Assembly: GCA_003022945.1 (NCBI GenBank) | Contig: PXRZ01000067.1 | Location: 1 to 35,307, forward strand | Source of the DNA: Halobacteriales archaeon QS_8_69_73 | Lineage (GTDB): Archaea > Halobacteriota > Halobacteria > Halobacteriales > Haloarculaceae | Direction: 5' to 3' | DNA length: 35,307 bases | In this document: positions 7,720 through 14,957 of the stretch, in pieces | Layout of the letters: every line of letters begins with the position of its first letter | Position numbering within the stretch: the stretch's first letter is position 1 | The notes under the pieces: model-generated | What the model was told of the DNA's origin: nothing | Databases searched by the model: none | The model's input: the letters and a program-made list of their open reading frames with translations, nothing else | Made by a program: the position numbers and the translations under genes

Positions 7720-8493
7720 TCACGGCTCGAAGACGGTCGCCGTCTCCTCGGTCGAGACACCGTGTTCGGCCGACGACGGACTCGGCACCGTTTCGCCGGC
7801 GTACCGCGACGCGAGGCTCGCCCGGAGGGCCTCCCGGACGCAGACTCTCGCGGCAGCCCCGACCGTCGTCGCGCTGCCGGCGAAGCGCGTCGCCTCGCCC
7901 GCCGGGTCACAGCCGACGACGACGGCGTCGCTCGACGTTCCGGTGACGCCGACGGTCGCCGAGAGCGTCGCCGTCTTCGCCTCCACCGCAGTCGCGAGCA
8001 GGCCCACCTGCGCGCCGGCGACCAGGTTCCGCGTCGTGCCCACGAATACGTTGACGGTCCCCGGTCGCCACGCGTCCCTGGGGTCGCTTCCGGGATCGCC
8101 GTCGGCGTCCGGGGGGTTCGGGTCGGGGGGTTCGGATCCCTTTCCGGGCATCGGGAGCGTCGCGGGGTTCGAGAGCCCGGCCGTCACGACGGCTGCCACC
8201 GACCGGCAGTGGGCGCCGCGGGCGTGTCGCTGCGACACGCCGGTGAGGAGGATCGGGGCCGAAACGGGGCCACCGAGGCGCTCGGCCGCGTACGCCGCGA
8301 GATCGGTCCGCTGGAAGCCCTCCGGAACCGTCAGGTTGTATGCGGCGTCGGCCGTCACGGTACCGCCGGGCCGGTCCGCCCCCTTGCTGTCCCCGCCGTC
8401 CCCCCCGACCGGAACCGCCGCGTTCGAGAGCCACCGCGTCCCCGGCCGCCGCAGGGTCAGCCGGTCGTCGGTCCGGTCGTACCCGAAGGTCAT
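7720..8493 (-). CDS. cbiZ: Adenosylcobinamide amidohydrolase
   Basis: CbiZ cleaves the aminopropanol arm from adenosylcobinamide to give adenosylcobyric acid, letting archaea salvage cobinamides. The 257-residue product shows the family's conserved stretches: RPGTRWLS, ADAAYNLTVPEG, LLTGVSQRHARGA, GTVNVFVGTTRNL, VVGCDPAGEATRFAGSATTV. It starts at the ATG at 8493, which overlaps the cobD stop at 8490 (ATGA). It is the last gene of the six-gene operon. Length and motifs look complete. The Gly/Pro/Asp-rich insertion around residues 115-140 is a variable loop in these proteins. Confidence 0.88.
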   Translation of the reverse strand: MTFGYDRTDDRLTLRRPGTRWLSNAAVPVGGDGGDSKGADRPGGTVTADAAYNLTVPEGFQRTDLAAYAAERLGGPVSAPILLTGVSQRHARGAHCRSVAAVVTAGLSNPATLPMPGKGSEPPDPNPPDADGDPGSDPRDAWRPGTVNVFVGTTRNLVAGAQVGLLATAVEAKTATLSATVGVTGTSSDAVVVGCDPAGEATRFAGSATTVGAAARVCVREALRASLASRYAGETVPSPSSAEHGVSTEETATVFEP

Positions 8494-9420
8494 GCGTCCA
8501 GTGCGTCGAACAGCGCCTCGGTCGACTCGCGGTTCCGGACGGCAACCCGGACGTGGCTGCCCGGCCCCCGGAAGGTCGTCGCGTCCCGCAGGACGACGCC
8601 CCGCTCGCGGCATCTCGCCAGCAGGTCCGCGGGGTCCGACCCGACATCACACAGTAGGAACGGCGCCTCCGACGGCGCAACGTCGAACCCGCGGGCCGCC
8701 AGCCCCGACCGGAGGTACTCGCGCTCGCGGGCGACCCGACGGCGCGTCTCGGCGACGAACCCCGTGTCGCGCATGGCGTGGGCGCCGACGGCGGCGGCAG
8801 GGGCGCCGAGCGACCACGTCGGTCGGGCGGTCCGGAGCCGGTCGAGAGCGTCGCCGGCCGCGACCGCGAAGCCCGCCCGCAGGCCCGGCAGCCCGAACAA
8901 CTTCGTCAGCGAGCGGGCGACCACGGTCCCGGGGCGGCCCGCCAGTGAGTCGCGGTCGGTGAAGCCGAGAAACGCCTCGTCGACCACGAGGAGCGTGTCG
9001 GCGCCGGCACACCGGTCGGCGAAGACCCGCAGGTCGCCCGCATCGGGACAGTCGCCGGTCGGGTTGTTCGGCGTACAGACGACGGCCGCGGCGTACGGCG
9101 CCGGGTCCGCCGCGAGCAGTTCGTCGTGCGGGACGAACACGGGGTCGCCGCCGGCCAGCTCGACCTCGCGGGCGTACTCGCCGAACGGCCGTCGGGACGA
9201 CGCGGCCGGCGTCGCAGCCGACGTAGTCGGCGGCCGCCGCCCGGAAGTCGGGGTAGTCGTCGTTCGGGTACGAGCGAGCCGCCGCCAGCGCGTCCTCGTA
9301 GACCGCGCGGGTCCCGTCCGGCGTCCGCGGGTTGACGTTCGCACTCAGGTCGACGACATCGGGGTCGTCGCTGGAGCCGTGCGGCACCCGCTCGGCGTCG
9401 GCGACGCTGTCAGGGTCCAT
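8490..9420 (-). pseudogene. cobD: Threonine-phosphate decarboxylase-like aminotransferase (CobD), broken by an internal deletion
   Basis: CobD is a PLP enzyme making aminopropanol phosphate for the cobalamin nucleotide loop. The gene starts at the ATG at 9420 (MDPDSVADAERVPHG, VDLSANVNPRTPDG), overlapping the end of cobY. The frame runs to VVPTA near 9190. It then continues in another frame as FGEYAREVELAGGDPVFVPH, NNPTGDCPDAGDL, VVDEAFLGFTDRDSL and SLTKLFGLPGLRAGFAV (containing the PLP Lys), to the stop at 8490. Between VVPTA and FGEYARE the usual GG-LAAIRL type segment and following strand, about 25 residues forming part of the PLP-phosphate pocket, are missing. The total of 931 nt is not a multiple of three. 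Flanks are intact. Confidence 0.85.
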
Positions 9421-9967
9421 CGGCGAGCACCTCCGCGACGTCGGCGTCCGCGGGTCGATTGACGTTGACCGCCAGCCGGGCGTCGTGGCTGACCCGGACC
9501 CGCTCGTCGTCGCCGACGACGTTCAAACCGGTCGGTGACAGCCGGCGGCCGTCCCGTTTCCGGGTGGAATCGGCGCTGACGCCCAGCGCCTCCTTCAGCG
9601 CCGTCGGCACGCAGACCGTCAGCGAGCCGCCGACGTGGGCCGCGAGCGTCCGGTCGACGACTTCAGCCGACAGCAGCGGCAGGTCGGCGACGACCGTGAG
9701 GACCGGCTCGTCGACGGCACCGAGGGCCTCGGCCAGGTCCGTGACGTAACCCTCGCCGGCCGCCTCGATGCGGTCGACGCGGCCCCCGAGGTGGGCCGCC
9801 GTCTCGGGGACGTGCGGCGACGTGACGGCGTGGACCCGGTCGGCTCGGCTCCTCTCTAGCGCCGCGAGCACGCGATCGACCATCGGGTCGCCGCTCACTT
9901 CGAACAGCGGCTTCTCGCCGCGGTCCAGCCGGGTCCCCCGACCGCCGCACATCAGAAGCGCGTCCAC
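9410..9967 (-). CDS. cobY: GTP:adenosylcobinamide-phosphate guanylyltransferase (CobY)
   Basis: CobY is the archaeal non-orthologous replacement of CobU. It transfers GMP from GTP to adenosylcobinamide phosphate. The 185-residue NTP-transferase fold starts MDALLMCGGRGTRLDRGEKP (nucleotide loop), with the metal-site strand LTVVADLPLL, then TVCVPTALKEALGVS and the C-terminal LAVNVNRPADADVAEVL. The start at 9967 lies inside the end of cobS (16-nt overlap) and its end overlaps cobD by 11 nt. Position between cobS and cobD supports the identification. Length is normal and no damage is seen. Confidence 0.88.
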   Translation of the reverse strand: MDALLMCGGRGTRLDRGEKPLFEVSGDPMVDRVLAALERSRADRVHAVTSPHVPETAAHLGGRVDRIEAAGEGYVTDLAEALGAVDEPVLTVVADLPLLSAEVVDRTLAAHVGGSLTVCVPTALKEALGVSADSTRKRDGRRLSPTGLNVVGDDERVRVSHDARLAVNVNRPADADVAEVLADGP

Positions 9968-10623
9968 GCGACCACCCCCGCATGCAGCGCGACGACGCGG
10001 CCGAGCTCGTTGACCGCGCCGAAGACGTCGCCGTTGACGCGCGAGAGCCCGGTCAACAGCGCGGCAGGGACGGCGACGAGCGCCGGGCCGACCAACAGCG
10101 CGGGACCGGCGGCGCTCGTGAACCCCGAGCCCAGCCCTTCGTGACTCGCCGACCCGAGACAGGCGACCGTCGCCATGCCGAGTTTCGCGCCGACCTCGCT
10201 CGCGACGACGACGGCCGCGGCGGCCGGCGCCGGCAGGTCCGCGAGCGCCAGCCCCGCCAGCGCCAGCCCCGCGACGACGATCGCGACGGCGACGACCGCG
10301 CCGACGCCGGTCGTAGTGTCCGTCAGGACCTCGCGCCGGCTGTCGGCGTCGTGGACGACGGCCGCGTCGCCGAGGTCGGCGACACCGTCGAGGTGGGCGA
10401 TGCCGACCAGTCCGACCAGCGCGAGAATGTAGCCGAAGGCGCCGGCCTCGGCCGGCAGGACGACGAGCGGGACCGCGGCGGCCGCGCCGACGAGGTAGCC
10501 GACGAGCGGGAAGACCGCCGGCGCCGTCTGGAAGCGCCGCCAGTCGGCCTCGTCGACCCCGACGGGCAGCCGCGTGAGGAACGCGACGCCGCCACGCAGC
10601 GCCGCCGTGAACGCTACAACCAC
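9952..10623 (-). CDS. cobS: Adenosylcobinamide-GDP ribazoletransferase (cobalamin synthase), apparently shortened
   Basis: CobS is an integral membrane enzyme that joins adenosylcobinamide-GDP to alpha-ribazole(-phosphate). The 223-residue product begins at a GTG at 10623 (VVAFTAALRGGVAFLTRLPV) and has the signature GIAHLDGVADLGDAA, VLTDTTTGVGAVVAVA and GAKLGMATVACLGSASHEGL. Near the end ALLTGLSRVNGDVFGAVNEL is continuous. In the family, a transmembrane helix and an Arg-rich loop of roughly 25-30 residues normally sit between the LLT-type turn and the GDVFGA motif. That helix is absent here, without loss of frame (junction near 10039-10056). The shortened protein might fold with altered topology. 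It overlaps cbiB by 10 nt and cobY by 16 nt. Confidence 0.85.
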   Translation of the reverse strand: MVVAFTAALRGGVAFLTRLPVGVDEADWRRFQTAPAVFPLVGYLVGAAAAVPLVVLPAEAGAFGYILALVGLVGIAHLDGVADLGDAAVVHDADSRREVLTDTTTGVGAVVAVAIVVAGLALAGLALADLPAPAAAAVVVASEVGAKLGMATVACLGSASHEGLGSGFTSAAGPALLVGPALVAVPAALLTGLSRVNGDVFGAVNELGRVVALHAGVVAWTRF

Positions 10624-11546
10624 CGTACCACCCCGACGGCCGCCGCGAGTATATACGTCACGACGCCGGCCCGCCGGACGGCCGCGAGCGCGGCCTCGCC
10701 GTCAGCGACCGTCGGCAGTCCGGCGACGTCGTTGAGGACGTAGGCGCCGGGCTTCTCGAGTCGGACGGTGAGCGCGGCCGCGAGCGTCCCCATCGGCCAG
10801 CCGGCGTTTGGCGACGCCGGCTTTCGGGCGTACCGGCGGGCCCGCCACGGCGCCTCCGGGTCGCCGGCGGCGATCCCGAGCAGGAGCGCCGATAGACGGG
10901 CGGGGACGACCATCACGAGGTCGTCGAGACGGGCGCTACCCCATCCGAAGGCGCCCGGGTAGCCGACCATCGAGTCCATCGTGTTGACCGCCTTGACGAG
11001 CGTCGCCGCGGCGGCGGCGGCCGGCAGCGAGACGACCGAAAGGGCGACGAAGGCGACGAGCGGCGCGACCAGCCCGTCCGAGAGGTTCTCCGCGAGGCTC
11101 TCGACGGCGGCGCTGCGGACCAGCGGCGGCGACATACTCTCGGGGTCGCGGCCGACCAGCGCCGGCAGCGCCTCGCGGGCGGCCGCGGGGTCCGTGTCGC
11201 TCCGCTCGAGCACCCGCCGACCGGACGCCAGCAGGAACCGCAGGCTCGATGTCGACCACAGCGTCAGCCCCGCGAGGCCGGCGAGGACGGCCGCCGCGAC
11301 GGCCGGTCGGCCCTCGAGGGCGACCGCGACCGCCGACAGCAGGCCGTAGACGGCTCCGGCGGCCGCCGCCGGCAAAGCGACCGCGAGAACGGCGCCGGCG
11401 AGCCGCGGCGCCGGCCACGACCGGTCGGCGACGCCGACGACGCGGCCGAACAGCGCGACGGGGTGGTAGTCGGCCGGCGGCTCCCCGAGCGTCCAGTCGA
11501 GGCCGGCGGCGAGGCCGACGGCCGCCGCCGCGGCCAGCGGGGTCAC
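10614..11546 (-). CDS. cbiB: Adenosylcobinamide-phosphate synthase
   Basis: CbiB (also named CobD in bacteria) is a membrane protein that attaches aminopropanol or its phosphate to adenosylcobyric acid. The 310-residue product starts at GTG 11546 (VTPLAAAAAVGLAAGLDWTL). It carries family motifs DWTLGEPPADYHPVALFGR, SLAENLSDGLVAPL, VKAVNTMDSMVGY, FGWGSARLDDL and KPASPNAGWPMGTLA, with several Ala/Val/Leu-rich membrane helices. The start codon shares bases with the stop of the upstream HAD gene (GTGA overlap), and its 3' end overlaps cobS. Length is typical and no lesion is seen. Confidence 0.9.
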   Translation of the reverse strand: MTPLAAAAAVGLAAGLDWTLGEPPADYHPVALFGRVVGVADRSWPAPRLAGAVLAVALPAAAAGAVYGLLSAVAVALEGRPAVAAAVLAGLAGLTLWSTSSLRFLLASGRRVLERSDTDPAAAREALPALVGRDPESMSPPLVRSAAVESLAENLSDGLVAPLVAFVALSVVSLPAAAAAATLVKAVNTMDSMVGYPGAFGWGSARLDDLVMVVPARLSALLLGIAAGDPEAPWRARRYARKPASPNAGWPMGTLAAALTVRLEKPGAYVLNDVAGLPTVADGEAALAAVRRAGVVTYILAAAVGVVRWL

Positions 11547-12163
11547 GACGGCCGCTCCAGCGCCGCCTCGAGCGCCGACAGCGGCGTCTCGCCGACGTCG
11601 ACGAACCGACCGCCGGCCTCGGCGACGCCGCCGTCGGTCGCCGGGTCGTCGCCGACATGGACGAGCCGCTCGACCGGGACATCGAGCCGGCGGGCGACCG
11701 TCTCGAAGGCCCGGATGTCCGGCTTGCGCCAGCCGCAGGCGACGCTGGTGACGACGCAATCGAAGGCGTCCCGGAGGTCGGCCCGGATCAGCGCCCGGCG
11801 GGCCAGTTCGGGGACGCTGCAGTTCGAGCAGACACCGACCGGGCCGCGGTCGCGGGCCGTCGCGACGGCCTCGGCAGCCCCCGGGCGCCGCCGGATTTCG
11901 GGGTCGAAGGCGGCGACGACGGCCCGCCTGGCGGCGTTGCCCGGTGCCTCGACGCCCCGGGAGGCCAGCGCCGCCGAGACGTGCGCCGGCAGCGGCACCT
12001 CGGCGCCGGCCGGCGCGTCGACGTGTCGCTCCCGGTAGGCGTCGCCGAACTCCGGCGGGACGTCGACGCCGCGGTCCCGCAGTTCGGTCGCGATCGCCGC
12101 CGCCGGGTCGGCCGGCCGGTCGGCCTCGACGAGCGTGCCGAAGAGGTCGAAGGAGACTGCCAC
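11543..12163 (-). CDS. HAD-superfamily phosphatase, first gene of the cobalamin operon
   Basis: This 206-residue HAD hydrolase starts at GTG 12163 (VAVSFDLFGTLVEADRPADP). Motif I is SFDLFGTLV (nucleophile Asp plus a Leu at the usual acid/base position), motif II is VCSNCS, motif III lysine is in CGWRKPDIRAFE, and motif IV is HVGDDPATDGGVAEAGG. A small helical cap lies between motifs I and II. Coupled by a 4-nt overlap to cbiB, it is probably a phosphatase of this pathway. Alpha-ribazole-phosphate or a cobalamin-phosphate product is the obvious candidate, since no CobC/CobZ-like gene is seen in the operon. This is inference from context. The motif order is that of general HAD phosphatases, so the substrate is unproven. 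Confidence 0.8.
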   Translation of the reverse strand: MAVSFDLFGTLVEADRPADPAAAIATELRDRGVDVPPEFGDAYRERHVDAPAGAEVPLPAHVSAALASRGVEAPGNAARRAVVAAFDPEIRRRPGAAEAVATARDRGPVGVCSNCSVPELARRALIRADLRDAFDCVVTSVACGWRKPDIRAFETVARRLDVPVERLVHVGDDPATDGGVAEAGGRFVDVGETPLSALEAALERPS

Positions 12164-12304
12164 CGTCCGTTCTACCGGAGGGGCCGACTTGAATCTCCGG
12201 GGGCGGGTTCGAGAGAGATCAGGCTCCGGCGAATGACGAGGAGTCGGTGGACGACGGATGATGTACTGTCGTCGAAACCAAGTTACAACCGTCCAGAGCC
12301 CGAA

Positions 12305-13846
12305 ATGACACACGAGCGGTCACCTGCCGCCGATCTCAACATGAACGGACCGTCACGTACCGACGTACTCGAACGGGTTCCCGGCGTACGGGCGGTCGTC
12401 GTCGCCACCTTCGCGGGCGTCGCCGGCGTCGGCGGGTCGTACGCCGTCGCCGGCTTCACGCCGTCGTTCGTCGCCGGGCCGATCGCCGGGCTGATGGCCC
12501 GCGGGATGCCGGACATCGTCATCAGGTACGCCATCACGGTACTGGGCGACCTGGGCGACCAGCTGAACCTCGTCACTGCGGTTGCGATCGCGACGGCGCT
12601 ATTCGCCGGCGCCGCCCTCGCGGGCACCGCGGCTAGCCGCCGGACCGGGGTTCGGCCGGTCGGCCCGCTCGCCGCGGGCGGCCTCGCAGCGGTGATCGCA
12701 CTGCTGGTGACCGGCGCACCGCTGGCGTCGGTCGGCAGCGGCCTCGCGGTCGGGGTCGTCCTCGCGGTCGCGGCGGTCGCGTCGGTTCCCGAGATCGACG
12801 GCGTCTCTGAGGGCCGGCGGCGCGTACTCGGCGGCGCCGCGAGCGCGGTCGGGCTGGCCGGGGGCGGCTATCTCCTCGGTAGCAGCGCCCCGACGGCGAG
12901 CGGCGCCGGCCGGCCGCTCGGGGTCTCCGGTGCGCTGCGGTCGGAGATCGACGACCTATTGGGCGCGGCCGACCGGCAGTCCCTCGGCGTCGACGGCCTC
13001 GAGCCGCTCGTCTCCGAGGAGTTCTACGAGGTCGACATCAACGCGACGGACCCGACGATCGACGCCGCGGAGTGGGAGCTGACCGTCACCGGTGCCGTCG
13101 AACGGGAGGTCAGCTATACGTACGACGAAATCCGCGGAATGGACGCGGAGAACCGCTTCGTCAGCCTCCGCTGCGTCGGCGAGAGCCGCAACGGCGAGAA
13201 GCTGGACACCGCCCTCTGGACGGGCGTCCCGATACCCGACCTCGTCGAGCCGGCCGGCCCCGGCGAGGAGTGCTGCGTGATGCTGCGGGCCGACGACGGC
13301 TTCTACGAGGAGTTTCCCCTGTCGGCGCTGGCGGACGGCTTCCTCGCGTTCGGCATGAACGGCGAGACGCTACCGCGGGGTCACGGCTACCCCGCCCGGG
13401 CGCTCATCCCCGGCCACTGGGGGGAGATCAACGTCAAGTGGATCACCGAGATCGAGGTGCTGGAGGAGGAGGTCGACGGCTACTGGGAGGAGCGCGGCTG
13501 GCACGGCACCGGGCCAGTCAACACCGTCGCGAAGCTCCACCACGAGCGACAACTCGACAACGGCCGGATGCGGGTCGGCGGCCACGCCTACGCCGGCATC
13601 CGAGGCGTGGGTTCGGTCGAGGTGTCGACGGACGGCGGCAACTCCTGGACGGAGGCGGAGCTGTCCGAGCCGCTACCCGGCGACGACGTCTGGCGGCAGT
13701 GGATCCACACGTACGACCCGCCGAACGGCGAACACGAGGTCGTCGTCCGGGCGGTCGAGGCCGACGGCACCGTCCAACCCGCCGACGAGACCGACGCGTT
13801 CCCGAGCGGTCCCTCGGGGTGGGTTTCGCGGACGGTTCGCACGTAA
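12305..13846 (+). CDS. Membrane-anchored sulfite-oxidase-family molybdopterin oxidoreductase
   Basis: This 513-residue protein has a membrane N-terminus with several hydrophobic segments (about residues 28-50, 88-108, 122-160, 175-193). The oxidoreductase molybdopterin-binding domain starts near 235 (EEFYEVDINATDP), and a C-terminal Ig-like dimerisation domain ends at GWVSRTVRT. The Mo-ligand cysteine is Cys290 in VSLRCVGE. Other family marks are LDTALWTGVPIPDL, HGYPARALIPGHWGEINVKW and VEVSTDGGNSW. Haloarchaeal proteins of this layout are anchored with the Mo domain outside the membrane; the natural substrate is not known. It starts at the ATG at 12305, divergent from the cobalamin operon with a 141-nt spacer. 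No cytochrome partner is adjacent. Confidence 0.88.
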   Translation: MTHERSPAADLNMNGPSRTDVLERVPGVRAVVVATFAGVAGVGGSYAVAGFTPSFVAGPIAGLMARGMPDIVIRYAITVLGDLGDQLNLVTAVAIATALFAGAALAGTAASRRTGVRPVGPLAAGGLAAVIALLVTGAPLASVGSGLAVGVVLAVAAVASVPEIDGVSEGRRRVLGGAASAVGLAGGGYLLGSSAPTASGAGRPLGVSGALRSEIDDLLGAADRQSLGVDGLEPLVSEEFYEVDINATDPTIDAAEWELTVTGAVEREVSYTYDEIRGMDAENRFVSLRCVGESRNGEKLDTALWTGVPIPDLVEPAGPGEECCVMLRADDGFYEEFPLSALADGFLAFGMNGETLPRGHGYPARALIPGHWGEINVKWITEIEVLEEEVDGYWEERGWHGTGPVNTVAKLHHERQLDNGRMRVGGHAYAGIRGVGSVEVSTDGGNSWTEAELSEPLPGDDVWRQWIHTYDPPNGEHEVVVRAVEADGTVQPADETDAFPSGPSGWVSRTVRT

Positions 13847-13892
13847 CGCACCCACGGACCCACGTCGGGCGAACCGACCGACTCGAATCTGG

Positions 13893-14023
13893 ATGCGGAA
13901 AGCGCTCTGGCATCTGCTGGCCGGTACGCGAGGCGGGAAGAGCCGGGCGCGACTCGTCCGGGTTATCGATGACCGACCGTGGAACGCCGGCCGGCTCGGC
14001 GAGGCGCTCGACCTGAGGTACTC
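13893..14023 (+). pseudogene. Truncated winged-helix (ArsR-type) regulator stub
   Basis: The first 40-odd codons from the ATG at 13893 read MRKALWHLLAGTRGGKSRAR, then LVRVIDDRPWNAGRLGEALD and LRYST. This is the start of a common haloarchaeal winged-helix protein in which the helix-turn-helix (NAxxLAExLDLxYxT) is followed by VRHHLDVL and a beta-wing. The expected recognition helix and wing do not follow in any frame before the convergent IMPase gene ends at 14118. The frame instead runs into Cys/Pro/Arg-rich, non-protein-like sequence. It is therefore a 5' remnant, or its 3' part is missing from the assembly as in other genes here. The family call rests on the N-terminal pattern only. Confidence 0.55.
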
Positions 14024-14117
14024 TACGTCAGCACCGGCATGCTCTACTCCGCAGACGGCACCGCGCGGCGGGCGCTACCGCTGCTGCGGGCGCCGGAACC
14101 GGCGGCGCTGAGCTTTC

Positions 14118-14912
14118 TCACGCACGTGTCGATGCGGCAGCGGCCTCGACGACCGATAGGAGCCGCTCGCGGAGCGCCGACGTCCGGGCAGCGACGAACC
14201 ACCCGTCGCCATCGACGGTACCGTGGCCGACCGACTCGACGAACAGCTCGCCGAGCAGCTGCTCCTCCTCGTCGGGCCGGTAGCAGACGGCGCCGTCGAT
14301 CCGGCCGCGGGCGAGCAGCCCCCAGTGGATCGTCGGACACCAGCTCTCGAGGCGCCGCTTGCAGGCCGACTCGACGCCGCGAGCGATCTCGTCGGCGACG
14401 GCGGCCGCGGCGGGGTCGCGCTTGACGTCGTGGCCGATGACTGACATGACCGTTGCGGCCTCGACCGCTGGCGCCGGCGTCTCGGCGCCGTCGACCGGGG
14501 TGGCACCGTACCGGAGTCCGCGGTCGCGGCGACAGACGTAGAGGTCGTCCGGAATGGGGGCGTAGGCGGCCGCCAGCGCCGGCTCCCCGTCGAGCACGAG
14601 CGTGACCGCCGACGCGAACGTCGGGAGCCCGGCCTCGAGGTTGTTGGTCCCGTCGAGCGGGTCGACGACCCATCGGCGGTCGTCGTCGCCAGCGTGGCGG
14701 CCGGACTCCTCGGCGTCGATCGCGTGCTCCGGGAACGCGTCGGACAACGTCTCGAGGATTCGCCGCTCGGCGGCGACGTCGGCGCTCGAGGTGACGTCGG
14801 TCGCCGAGCGGTCGAAGTCGGCAGTGTCGTCGCGGTAGACCTCCCGGAGGTACCGGCCGGCCGCGAGACAGGCGTCGACCGCCACGGGTTCGGCGTCGTC
14901 GAGGAGGGACAC
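14118..14912 (-). CDS. Inositol-monophosphatase/FBPase-family phosphatase, haloarchaeal variant
   Basis: This 264-residue protein starts at GTG 14912 (VSLLDDAEPVAVDACLAAG). The first metal motif is DAEESGR, and the signature VVDPLDGTNNLEAGLPTFA supplies the two Asp ligands and the phosphate loop. In the C-terminal half the usual Trp-Asp metal motif is not seen; the region reads LLARGRIDGAVCYRPDEEEQ. The third metal ligand may therefore differ, and the substrate could be a sugar phosphate, inositol phosphate or PAP. It is the last gene of a five-gene minus-strand run, 45 nt after the M24-fold gene. Soluble and cytosolic. Confidence 0.85.
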   Translation of the reverse strand: MSLLDDAEPVAVDACLAAGRYLREVYRDDTADFDRSATDVTSSADVAAERRILETLSDAFPEHAIDAEESGRHAGDDDRRWVVDPLDGTNNLEAGLPTFASAVTLVLDGEPALAAAYAPIPDDLYVCRRDRGLRYGATPVDGAETPAPAVEAATVMSVIGHDVKRDPAAAAVADEIARGVESACKRRLESWCPTIHWGLLARGRIDGAVCYRPDEEEQLLGELFVESVGHGTVDGDGWFVAARTSALRERLLSVVEAAAASTRA

Positions 14913-14957
14913 AGAGTCGGACCGAAGCCGCCGCCGGGCAAGGGCGTTTCGGTGTCG

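Noticed and set aside
5868-7910. Long minus-strand frame antisense to otsB and the HTH_10 gene
   Set aside because: It is a compositional shadow. The genes on the plus strand have clear motifs and start signals.
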